Source: Litsea cubeba
Taxonomy: Eukaryota > Streptophyta > Magnoliopsida > Laurales > Lauraceae
Length of the DNA stretch: 64,000 nucleotides
Assembly: GCA_012931725.1 (NCBI GenBank)
Contig: CM022944.1
Location: forward strand, 61,600,600-61,664,599
Direction: 5' to 3'
The notes beneath the pieces were generated by a model. It was not told where the DNA came from, did not search any database, and saw only the letters and a program-made list of their open reading frames with translations. Positions 1 to 11,555 of the stretch are shown one piece after another. Within the stretch, counting starts at the first letter, position 1. Each line of letters starts with the position of its first letter. The position numbers and the translations under genes are program-made.

Positions 1-329
1 AACCCCATGTTTCGCTCTTAATTCTCTAAACGGGAGTCCTATCTGCAAACCATCAGTTCCTACAAGTTACTCTACCCTCGAGCGAAGTGCTCGTGCCAGT
101 TTCTGATTCTCCCGTAGCAGTTTACCGTTCCGTGCCCCCGGCGGGCCGTTTTCGAGCCTAAGTGTTGGAAAATCCTATCTTTCGGTCGTAATTCTCTAAC
201 TGAGAGTCTTATTTGCGAATCGTCAGTTCCTACAAGTTACTCTAACCTCAAGGGAAGTGCTCATGCCGGTTTTCGATTTTTCCATGAGCCGTTTCCTGTT
301 CCGAACCCCGGCAGGCCGTTTTCGAGCCT

Positions 330-2866
330 AAATGTTTGAAAATCCCATGTTTCACTCTTTATTTTCTAACCGGGAGTCCTCTTTGCGAACCATCAGTTCC
401 AGTAGTTACTCTACCTCGAGCGAAGTGCTCGTGCCGATTTTTAAATTTTACGGCGGCCGTTTCCCATTCCAGGCAACCGGTGGGCCGTTTTAGAGCTAAA
501 GTGTTGGAAAACCCCATGTCTCAGTCTTAATTCTCTAACCGGGAGTCCAATTTACGAACCATCAGTTCCTACAAGTTACTCTACCCTCGAAGGAAGTTCT
601 AGCGCCTGATTCCGATTTTTCCTTTGGCCGTTTTCCGTTTCGGACCCCCAGCAGGCCGTTTTCGAGCTTAAGTGTTGGAAAACCCCATGTTTCGCTTGTA
701 ATTCTCTAAACGGGAGTCCTATTTCTGAACCGTCAATTCCTACAAGTTACTCTACCGTCGAACAAAGTGTTCGTGCTGATTTTCGATTCTTCCCGCAGCC
801 GTTTACCATTCTGGAGCCTAAGTGTTGGAAAATCCTATGTTTCGGTCGTAATTCTCTAACCGAGAGTCCTATTTGCTAACCATCAGTTGCTACAAGTTAC
901 TCTACCCTCAAGGGAAGTGCTCGTGCATGTTTTTCGATTTTTCCTTGATCCGTTTTCCGTTCCTGACCCCCAGCAGGCCGTTTTGGAGCCTAAATGTTGG
1001 AAAGTCCCATGTTTCACTCTAAATTCTCTAACCGAGATTCCTATTTGCAAACCGTCAGTTCCAACAAGTTACTCTACCCTGGAACGAAGTGCTCCTGCCG
1101 GTTTTCGATTTTTACTTCGTCTGTTTCCCATTCCAGGCCATCGACGCGCTGTTTTCGAGCCTTAAGTTTTGGAAACACTATGTTTCAGTCGTAATTCTCT
1201 AACAGGGAATCGTATTTCCGAACTGTCAGTTCCAACAAGTTACCCTACCCTCGAACAAAGTGCTCGTGCCGGTTTCTGATTCTTTCCGCAGCCATTTACC
1301 GTTCCAGACCCCCGGCGGGCCGTTTTCGAGCCTTAGGTGTTGGAAAATCCTATGTTCGCTCGTAATACTCTAACCGAGGGTCCTATTTGCGAACCGTCAG
1401 TTCCTAGAAGTTACTCTACCCTCAAGGGAAGTGCTCTTTCCGATTTCCAATTTTTAGCGCGCCCGCTTCCCTTTCTGGACCCCCGGCAGGCCGTTTCTGT
1501 GCCTTAGTGTTGGGAAACCCCAAGTTTCGCTCGTAATTTTCTAACCGGGAGTCCTATTTGCGAACCATCAGTTGCTATAACTTACTCTATCCTCGAGGGA
1601 AGTGCTCGGCCGGTTTTCGATTCTTCCTACAGCCGTTTACTATTTCGGACCCCCCGCGGGCCATTTTCGAGCCTTAAGTGTTGGAAAATCCAATGTTCGC
1701 TCGTAATTCTCTAACCGGGGGTCGAATTTACGAACCGTCAGTTCCTATAAGTCACTTTACCCTCGAGGGAAGTGCTCGGCCAATTTTCGATTCTACCCGC
1801 ATCCATTTACCGTTCCGGACCCCCGGCAGGCCGTTTTCAATCCTAAGCATTGGAAAACCCCATGTTTCACTCGTAATTCTCTAACCGGGAGTCCTATTTG
1901 CGAACCATCTGTTCCTATAAGTTACTCTACCCTCGAGGGAAGTGCTCGGCCGGTTTTCGATTCTTCCCACAACCGTTTACCCTTCCGTGCCCCTGGCCGG
2001 CCGTTTTCGTGCCTAACTCTTGGAAAGTCCTATGTTTTGGTCGTAATTCTCTAACCGGGAGTCCTATTTTGGGAACCAACTGTGCCTATAAGTTACTATA
2101 CCCTCAAGGGAAGTGCTCGTGCCGGTTTTCAATTTTTCCTTGAGCCGTTACCCGTTCTGGACCCCCGGCAGGCTGTTTTCGAGCCTAAATGTTGCAAAAT
2201 CATATTTTCGCTCCTAATTCTCTAACCGGGAGTCCTATTTGCCAACCGTCAGTTCCTACAAGTTACTCTATCCTAGAGCGGAGTGCTCGTGCCGATTTTT
2301 GAATTTTTCAATGGCCGTTTTCAGTACCCGACCCCCGGAGGGCCATTTTCGAGCCTTAGGTGCTGGGAAATCCTAAGTTCGCTCGTAATTCTCTAACTAG
2401 GAGTCCTACTTGCGAACTGTCAGTTCCATCAAGTTACTCTACCCTCGACGGAAGTCCAAGTGCTAGTTTTTGATTTTTCGTCGGGCCATTTCCCGTTCCG
2501 AACCACCGGCAGGCCGTTCGAGCTTAATTGTTGGAAAACCCCATGTTTCGCTCATAATTCTCTAAACGGGAGTCCTATCTGCAAACCATTAGTTCCTACA
2601 AGTCACTCTACCCTCGAGCGAGGTGCTCGTGCCAGTTTCTGATTCTCCCATAGCCGTTTAACGTTCCGTGCCCCCGGCGGGCCGTTTTCGAGCCTAAGTG
2701 CTGGAAAATCCTATCTTTCGGTCATAATTCTCTAACCGGGAGTCTTATTTACGAATCGTCAGTTCCTACAAGTTACTCTAACCTTGAGGGAAGTGCTCGT
2801 GCCAGTTTTAGATTTTTCCTTGAGCCCTTTCCTGTTCCAAACCACCGGCAGGCCGTTTTCGAGCCT
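330..2866. repeat. Satellite 15-mer higher-order repeat, copy 1 (2537 bp)
   Basis: This block starts at a distinctive monomer (AAATGTTTGAAAATCCCATG, CTCTTTATTTTC, and GTTCCAGTAG instead of GTTCCTACAAG). That monomer recurs at 2867, 4723, 7230, 9763, 11556, 15364 and 18400. Between 330 and 2867 lie 15 distinguishable monomer types in fixed order. Markers include a monomer with a 21-bp deletion (ACCATTCTGGAGCC, near 808-822), one with GCCATCGACGCGCTG, one with TTGCAAAATCATATTTTCGC, one with GACGGAAGT and one reading ATCCTATCTTTCGG. This is the reference unit for the other blocks. Confidence 0.85.
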
Positions 2867-4722
2867 AAATGTTTGAAAATCCCATTTTTCACTCTTTATT
2901 TTCTAACCGGGAGTCCTATTTGCGAACCATCAGTTCCAGTAGTTACTCTACCTCGAACGAAGTGCTCGTGCCGATTTTTGAATTTTACCGCAGCTGTTTC
3001 CCATTCCAGGCAACCGGTGGGCCGTTTTAGAGACAAAGTGTTGGAAAACCCCATGTTTCAGTCTTAATTCTCTAACCGGGAGTCCAATTTAGGAACCGTC
3101 AATTCCTACAAGTTACTCTATCCTCGAAGGAAGTTCTAGTGCCGGTTTCCGATTTTTCCTTTGGCCGTTTCCCGTTCCGGACCCCCAGCAGGCCGTTTTC
3201 GAGCTTAAGTGTTGGAAAACCCCATGTTTCGCTTGTAATTCTCTAAACGGGAGTCCTATTTCGGAACCGTCAGTTCCTACAAGTTACTCTACCCTCGAAC
3301 AAAGTGTTCGTGCTGATTTTCGATTCTTTCCGCAGCCGTTTACCATTATGGAGCCTAAGTGTTGGAAAATCCTATGTTTCGGTCGTAATTCTCTAACCGA
3401 GAGTCCTATTTGCTAACCATCAGTTGCTACAAGTTACTCTACGCTCAAGGGAAGTGCTCGTGCATGTTTCTCGGTTTTTCCTTGAGCCGTTTCCCATTCC
3501 AGACCCCCGGCAGGCCGTTTTCGAGCCTAAATGTTGGAAAGTCCCATGTTTCGCTCTGAATTCTCTAACCGGGATTCCTATTTGCAAACCGTCAGTTCCT
3601 ACAAGTTACTCTACCCTCGAACGAAGTGCTCCAGTCGATTTTCGATTTTTACTTCGTCTGTTTCCCATTCCAGGCCATCGACGCGCTGTTTTCGAGCCTT
3701 AAGTGTTGGAAACACTATGTTTTAGTCGCAATTCTCTAACAGGGAGTCCTATTTGCGAACTGTCAGTTCCAACAAATTACCCTACCCTCGAACGAAGTGC
3801 TCATGCCGGTTTCTGATTCTTTCCGAAGCCGTTTTACCGTTCCAGACCCCCGGCGGGCCGTTTTCGAGCCTTAGGTGTTGGAAAATCCTATGTTCGCTCG
3901 TAATTATCTAACCGGGGGTCCTATTTGCGAACCGTCAGTTCCTACAAGTTACTCTACCCTCAAGGGAAGTGCTCTTGCCGATTTCCGATTTTTACCGCGC
4001 CGCTTCCCTTTCCAGACCCCCGGCAGGCCGTTTTTGTGCCTTAGTGTTGGAAAACCCCATGTTTCGCTCGTAATTCTCTAACCGGGAGTCCTATTTGCGA
4101 ACCAGCAGTTGCTATAAGTTCCTCTATCCTCGAGGGAAGTGCTCGGCCGGTTTTCGATTCTTCCTGCAGCCGTTTACTATTTCGGACCCCCGGCGGGCCA
4201 TTTTCGAGCCTTAAGTGTTGGAAAATCCTATGTTCGCTCGTAATTCTCTAACCAGGGGTCCATTTTACGAACCGTCAGTTCCTATAAGTTACTTCACCCT
4301 CGAGGGAAGTACTCGGCCAGTTTTCGATTCTATCCGCATCCGTTTACTATTCCGAACCCCCGGCGGGCCGTTTTCGATCCTAAGCATTGGAAAACCCCAT
4401 GTTTCGCTCGTAATTCTCTAACCGGGAGTCCTATTTGCGAACCATATGTTCCTATAAGTTACTCTACCCTCGAGGGAAGTGCTCGGCTGGTTTTCGATTC
4501 TTCCCGCAGCCGTTTAGCCTTCAGTGCCCCTGGCCGACCGTTTTCGTGCCTCATTGTTGGAAAGTCCTTTGTTTCGGTCGTAATTCTCTAACCGGGAGTC
4601 TTATTTGCGAACCATCTGTTCCGATAAGTTACTCTACCCTCAAGGGAAGTGCTCGTGCCGGTTTTCAATTTTTCCTTGAGCCGTTTCCCGTTCCGGACCC
4701 CCGGCAGGCCGTTTTCGAGCCT
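2867..4722. repeat. Higher-order repeat copy 2, 11-mer deletion variant (1856 bp)
   Basis: This copy begins with the same type-1 monomer as the reference unit but is about four monomers short. After the eleventh type (CAATTTTTCCTTGAGCCG) it returns directly to type 1 at 4723. The four types normally following (TTGCAAAATCA, GACGGAAGTGC, ATCTGCAAACC and CTATCTTTCGG) are missing. This is the expected product of unequal crossing-over. The segment near 3150-4010 is almost identical to 7513-8373. Confidence 0.8.
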
Positions 4723-7229
4723 AAATGTTTAAAAATCCCAGGTTTCACTCTTTATTCTCTAACCTGGAGTCCTATTTGCAAGCCATCAGTTCCAGTAGTT
4801 ACTCTACCTCAAGCTAAGTGCTCGTGCCAGTTTTTTCTTTTTACCGCGGCCAATTCCCATTCCAGGCAACCGGTGGGCCGTTTTAGAGCCAAAGTGTTGG
4901 AAAACCCCATGTTTCGGTCATAATTCTCTAACCGGGAGTCCAATTTACGAACCGTCAGTTCCTACAAGTTACTCTACCCTCGAAGGAAGTGCTAGTGCCT
5001 GTTTTTGATTTTTCCTTTGGCCGTTTCCCGTTCCGGACCCGCAGCAGGCCCTTTTCGAGCTTAAGTGTTGGAAAACCCCATGTTTCGCTTGTAATTCTCT
5101 AAACGGGAGTCCTATTTTCGAACCGTCAGTTCCTACAAGTTACTCTACCCTCGAACAATGTGTTCGTGCTAATTTTCGATTCTTCCCGCAGCCGTTTACC
5201 GTTCTGGAGCCTAAGTGTTGGAAAATCCTATGTTTCGGTCGTAATTCTCTAATCGAGAGTCCTATTTTCTAACCATCTGTTGCTACAAGTTACTCTACCC
5301 TCAAGGGAAGTGCTCTTGCATGTTTCTCCTTTTTTTCTTGAGCCGTTTCCCGTTCCAGACCCCCGGCAGGCCGTTTTTGAACATAAATGTTGGAAAGTCC
5401 CATGTTTCGCTCTAAATTCTTTAACCGGGATTCCTTTTTGCAAACCGTCGGTTCCTACAAGTTACTCTACCCTCGAACGAAGTGCTCCTATCGGTTTTCG
5501 ATTTTTACTTCGTCTATTTCCCATTCCAGGCCATCGACGCGCTGTTTTCGAGCCTTAAGTGTTGGAAACACTATGTTTCAGTCGTAATTCTTTAACAAGG
5601 AGTCCTATTTACGAACAGTCAGTTCCAACAAGTTACCCTACCCTCGAACGAAGTGTTCGTGCCGGTTTCTGATTCTTTCCGCAGCCGTTTACCGTTCCAG
5701 ACCCCCGCCGGGTCGTTTTCGAGCCTTAGGTGTTGGAAAATCCTATGTTCGCTCGTAATTCTCTAACCGGGGGTCCTATTTGCGAACCGTCAGTTCTTAC
5801 AAGTTACTCTACCCTCAAGGGAAGTGCTCTTGCCGAATTCTGATTTTTACAGCGCCCGCTTCCGTTTCTGGACCCCCGGCAGGCCGTTTTTGTGCCTTAG
5901 TGTTGGAAAACCCCATGTTTCGTTCGTAATTCTCTAACCGGGAGTTCTATTTGCGAACCATCAGTTGCTATAAGTTACTTTATCCTCGAGGGAAGTGCTC
6001 GGCCGGTTTTCGATTCTTCCCGCAGCCGTTTACTATTTTGGACCCCCGGCGGGCCATTTTCGAGCCTTAAGTGTTGGAAAATCCTATGTTCGCTCGTAAT
6101 TGTCTAACCGGGGGTCCAATTTACGAACCCTCAGTTCCAATAAGTTACTTTACCCTCGCGGGAAGTGCTCGGCCAGTTTTCGATTCTACCCGCATCCGTT
6201 TACCATTCCGGACCCCCGGACGGCAGTTTTCGATCCTAAGCATTGGAAAACCCCATGTTTCGCTCGTAATTCTCTAACCGGGAGTCCTATTTGCGAACCA
6301 TCTATTCCTATAAGTTACTCTACCCTCGAGGGAAGTGCTCGGCCGGTTTTCGATTCTTACCGTAGCCGTTTACCCTTCCGTGCCCTTGGCCGGCCGTTTT
6401 CCTGCCTAACTGTAGGAAAGTCCTACGTTTCGGTCGTAATTCTCTAACCGGGAGTCCTATTTGCGAACCTTCTATTCCTATAAGTTACTCTACCCACAAG
6501 GGAACTGTTCGTCCCGGTTTTCAATTTTTCCTTGAGCCGTTTCCCGTTCTGGACCTCCGGCAGGCCGTTTTCGAGCCTGAATGTTGCAAAATCAGATTTT
6601 CGCTCTTAATTCTCTAACCGGGAGTCCTATTTGCGAACCTTCAGTTCCTACAAGTTACTCTATCCTAGAGCGGAGTGCTCGTGCCGATTTATGAATTTTT
6701 CAACGGTCGTTTTCGGTACCCGACCCCCGGAGGGCCATTTTCGAGCCTTAGGTGCTGGAAAACCTAAGTTCCCTCGTAATTTTCTAACTGGGAGTCCTAC
6801 TTGCGAACCGTCAGTTCCATCAAGTTACTCTACCCTCGACGGAAGTGCAAGTGCTAATTTTTGATTTTTCGTTGGGCCGCTTCCCGTTCCGGACCATCGG
6901 CAGGGCGTTCGCGCTTAATTGTTAGAAAACCCCATGTTTCGCTCGTAATTCTCTAAACGAGAGTCCTATCTGCAAACCATCAGTTGCTACAAGTTACTCT
7001 ACCCTCGAGCGAAGTGCTCGTGCCAGTTTCTGATTCTCCCATAGCCGTTTTCGAGCCTAAGTGTTGGAAAATCCTATCTTTCGGTCGTAATTCTTTAACC
7101 GGGAGTCTTATTTGCGAATCGTCAGTTCCTACAAGTTACTCTAACCTCAAGGGAAGTGCTCGTGCCGGTTTTCGATTTTTCCTTGAGCTGTTTCCTGTTC
7201 TGAACCCCCGGCAAGCCGTTTTCGAGCCT
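4723..7229. repeat. Higher-order repeat copy 3, 15-mer (about 2507 bp)
   Basis: All fifteen monomer types follow in the reference order. The unit is about 30 bp shorter than copy 1, mainly because one monomer near 7045 has lost a block (CCCATAGCCGTTTTCGAGCC directly joined). The integrity of order despite point differences supports one ancestral 15-mer unit. Confidence 0.8.
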
Positions 7230-9762
7230 AAATGTTTGAAAATCCCATGTTTCGCTCTTTATTTTCTAACCAGGAGTCCTATTTGCGAACCATCAGTTCT
7301 AGTAGTTACTCTAACTCAAGCGAAGTGCTCGTGCCGATTTTTTATTTTTACCGCGGCCATTTCCCATTCCAGGCAACCGGTGGGCCGTTTTAGAGCTAAA
7401 GTGTTGGAAAACCCCATGTTTCAGTCATAATTCTCTAACCGGGAGTCCAATTTACGAACCGTCAGTTCCTACAAGTTGCTCTACCCACGAAGGAAGTGCT
7501 AGTGCCAGTTTTCGATTTTTCCTTTGGCCGTTTCCCGTTCCGGACCCCCAGCAGGCCGTTTTCGAGCTTAAGTGTTGGAAAACCCCATGTTTCGCTTGTA
7601 ATTCTCTAAACGGGAGTCCTATTTCGGAACCGTCAGTTCCTACAAGTTACTCTACCCTCGAACAAAGTGTTCGTGCTGATTTTCGATTCTTTCCGCAGCC
7701 GTTTACCATTATGGAGCCTAAGTGTTGGAAAATCCTATGTTTCGGTCGTAATTCTCTAACCGAGAGTCCTATTTGCTAACCATCAGTTGCTACAAGTTAC
7801 TCTACGCTCAAGGGAAGTGCTCGTGCATGTTTCTCGGTTTTTCCTTGAGCCGTTTCCCATTCCAGACCCCCGGCAGGCCGTTTTCGAGCCTAAATGTTGG
7901 AAAGTCCCATGTTTCGCTCTGAATTCTCTAACCGGGATTCCTATTTGCAAACCGTCAGTTCCTACAAGTTACTCTACCCTCGAACGAAGTGCTCCAGTCG
8001 GTTTTCGATTTTTACTTCGTCTGTTTCCCATTCCAGGCCATCGACGCGCTGTTTTCGAGCCTTAAGTGTTGGAAACACTATGTTTTAGTCGCAATTCTCT
8101 AACAGGGAGTCCTATTTGCGAACTGTCAGTTCCAACAAATTACCCTACCCTCGAACGAAGTGCTCATGCCGGTTTCTGATTCTTTCCGAAGCCGTTTACC
8201 GTTCCAGACCCCCGGCGGGCCGTTTTCGAGCCTTAGGTGTTGGAAAATCCTATGTTCGCTCGTAATTATCTAACCGGGGGTCCTATTTGCGAACCGTCAG
8301 TTCCTACAAGTTACTCTACCCTCAAGGGAAGTGCTCTTGCCGATTTCCGATTTTTACCGCGCCGCTTCCCTTTCCAGACCCCCGGCGGGCTGTTTTTGTG
8401 CCTTAGTGTTGGAAAACCCCATGTTTCGCCTGTAATTCTCTAACCGGGAGTCCTATTTGCGAACCATCAGTTGCTATAAGTTACTCTATCCACGAGGGAA
8501 GTGCTCAGCCGGTTTTCGATTCTTCCCGCAACCGTTTACTATTCTGGACCCCCGGCGTGCCATTTTCGAGCCGTAAGTGTTGGAAAATCCTATGTTCGCT
8601 CGTAATTCTCTGAACGGGGGTCCAATTTACGAACCGTCAGTTCCCATAAGTTACTTTACCCTCGAGGGAAGTGCTCGGCCAGTTTTCGATTCTTCCCGCA
8701 TCCGTTTACCGTTCCGGACCCCCGACAGGCCGTTTTCGATCCTAAGCATTGGAAAACCCCATGTTTCGCTCGTAATTCTCTAACCGGGAGTCCTATTTGC
8801 GACCATCTGTTCCTATAAGTTACTCTACCCTCGAGGGAAGTGCTCGGCTGGTTTTCGATTCTTTCAGCAGCCGTTTACCCTTTCGTGCCCCTGGCCGGCT
8901 GTTTTCGTGCCGCACTGTTGGAAAGTCCTATGTTTCGGTCGTAATTCTCTAACCGGGAGTCCTTTTTGTGAACCATTCGTTCCTATAAGTTACTCTACCC
9001 GCAAGGGAAGTGCTCGTTCCGGTTTTTAATTTTTCCTTGAGCCGTTTCCCGTTCCGGACCTCCGGCAGGCCGTTTTCGAGCCTGAATGTTGCAAAATCAG
9101 ATTTTCGCTCTTAATTCTCTAACCGGGAGTCCTATTTGCGAACCTTCAGTTCCTACAAGTTACTCTATCCTAGAGCGGAGTGCTCGTGCCGATTTATGAA
9201 TTTTTCAACGGTCGTTTTCGGTACCCGACCCCCGGAGGGCCATTTTCGAGCCTTAGGTGCTGGAAAATCTAAGTTCGCTCGTAATTCTCTAACTGGGAGT
9301 CCTACTTGCGAACCGTCAGTTGCATCAAGTTACTCTACCCTCGACGGAAGTGCAAGTGCTAGTTTTTGATTTTTGGTCGGGCCGTTTCCAGTTCCGGACC
9401 ACCGGCAGGGCGTTCGAGCTTAATTGTTGGAAAAACCCCTGTTTCGCTCGTAATTCTCTAAACGGGAGTCCTATCTGCAAAACATCAGTTCTTACAAGTT
9501 ACTCTACCCTCGAACGAAGTGCTCGTGCCAGTTTCTGATTCTCCCGTAGCCGTTTACCGTTCCGTGCCCCCTGCGGGCCGTTTTCAAGCCTAAGTGTTGG
9601 AAAATCCTATCTTTCGGTCGTAATTCTCAAACCGGGAGTCTTATTTGTGAATCGTCAGTTCCTACAAGTTACTCTAACCTCAAGGGAAGTGCTCGTGCCG
9701 GTTTTCAATTTTTCCTTGAGCCGTTTCCCGTTCTGAACCTTCGGCAGGCCGTTTTCGAGCCT
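7230..9762. repeat. Higher-order repeat copy 4, 15-mer (2533 bp)
   Basis: All fifteen types are present in order. The block shares rare variants with copy 2 over about 860 bp, such as ATTTCGGAACCG, ACCATTATGGAGCC and ACCGCGCCGC. This indicates a recent duplication at an offset of about 4363 bp. Confidence 0.8.
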
Positions 9763-11555
9763 AAATGTTTGAAAATCCCATGTTTCACTCTTTATTTTCT
9801 AACCGGGAGTCCTTTTAGCGAACCATCAGTTCCGGTAGTTACTCTACCTCAAGCAAAGTGCTCGTGCCGGTTTTTTATTTTTACCTCCGCCATTTCCCAT
9901 TCCAGGCAACCGGTGGGCCATTATAGAGCCAAAGTGTTGGAAACCCCATGTTTCAGTCTTAATTCTCTAACCGGGAGTCCAATTTACGAACCGTCAGTTC
10001 CTACAAGTTACTCTACCCTCGAAGGAAGTGCTAGTGCCAGTTTCTGATTTTTCCTTTGGCCGTTTCCCGTTCCGGACCCCCAGCATGCCGTTTTCGAGCT
10101 TAAGTGTTGGAAAACCCCATGTTTCGCTTGTAATTCTCTAAACGGGAGTCCTATTTCCGAACCGTCAGTTCCTACAAGTTACTCTACCTTCGAACAAAGT
10201 GTTCGTGCAGATTTTCGATTCTTCCCGCAACCGTTTACCATTCTGGAGCCTAAGTGTTGGAAAATCCTATGTTTCGGTCGTAATTCTCTAACCGAGAGTC
10301 CTATTTGCTAACCATCAGTTGCTGCAAGTTACTCTACCCTCAAGGGAAGTGCTCGTGCATGTTTTTCGAGTTTTCCTTCAGTCATTTCCCGTTCCAGGCC
10401 CCCGGTAGGCCGTTTTTGAGCCTAAATGTTGGAAAGTCTCATGTTTCGCTCTAAATTCTCTAACCGGGATTCCTATTTGCAAACCCTCAGTTCCTACAAG
10501 TTACTCTACCCTCAAGGGAAGTGCTCTTGCCGATTTCCGATTTTTACCGCGCCCGCTTCCCTTTCCGGACCCCCGGCAGGCCATTTTTGTGCGAACCATC
10601 TGTTCCTATAAGTTACCCTACCCTCGAGGGAAGTGCTCGGCCGGTTTTCGATTCTTCCGGTAGCCATTTACCCTTCCGTGCCCCTGGCCGGCCGTTTTCG
10701 TGCCTAACTGTTGGAAAGTCCTATGTTTCGGTCGTAATTCTCTAACCGGGAGTCCTATTTGCGAACCATCTGTTCTTATAAGTTACTCTACCCTCAAGGG
10801 AAGTGCTCGTTCCGGTTTTCAATTTTTCCTTGAGCCGTTACCCATTCCGGACCCCCGGCACGCCGTTTTCGAGCCTAAATGTTGTAAAATCATATTTTCG
10901 CTCTTAATTCTCTAACCGGAAGTCCTATTTGCGAACATCAGTTCCTACAGGTTACTCTATCCTAGAGCAGAGTGCTCGTGCCGATTTCTGAATTTTTCAA
11001 CGGCCGTTTTCGGTACCCGACCCCCGGAGGACCATTTTCGAGCCTTAGGTGCTGGAAAATCCTAAGTTCGCTCGTAGTTCTCTAACTGGGAGTGCTACTT
11101 GCGAACCGTCAGTTCCATCAAGTTACTCTACCCTCGACGGAAGTGCAAGTGCTAGTCTTTGATTTTTCATCGGGCCATTTCCCATTCCAGACCACCGGCA
11201 GGGCGTTCGAGCTTAATTGTTGGAAAACCCCATGTTTCGCTCGTAATTCTCTAAACGGGAGTCCTATCTACAAACCATCAGTTCCTACAAGTTACTCTAG
11301 CCTTGAGTGAACTGCTCGTGCCAGTTTCTGATTCTCCCGTAGCCGTTTACCGTTCCGTGCCCCCGGCTGGCCGTTTTCGAGCCTAAGTGTTGGAAAATCC
11401 TATCTTTCGGTCGTAATTCTATAACCGGGAGTCTTATTTGCGAATCGTCAGTTCCTACAAGTTACTCCAACCTCAAGTGAAGTGCTCGTGCCGGTTTTCG
11501 ATTTTTCCTTGAGCTGTTTCCCGTTCCAAACCCCTGGCAAACCGTTTTCGAACCT
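9763..11555. repeat. Higher-order repeat copy 5, shortened and hybrid (1793 bp)
   Basis: The first five types are regular. Near 10495 the fifth type runs into the sequence of the seventh (GTGCTCTTGCCGATTTCCG). Near 10588 that runs into the tenth (GTGCGAACCATCTGTTCC) without a complete unit boundary. The remaining types up to ATCCTATCTTTCGG then follow. The hybrid monomers mark two deletion or crossover points inside monomers. Confidence 0.75.
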
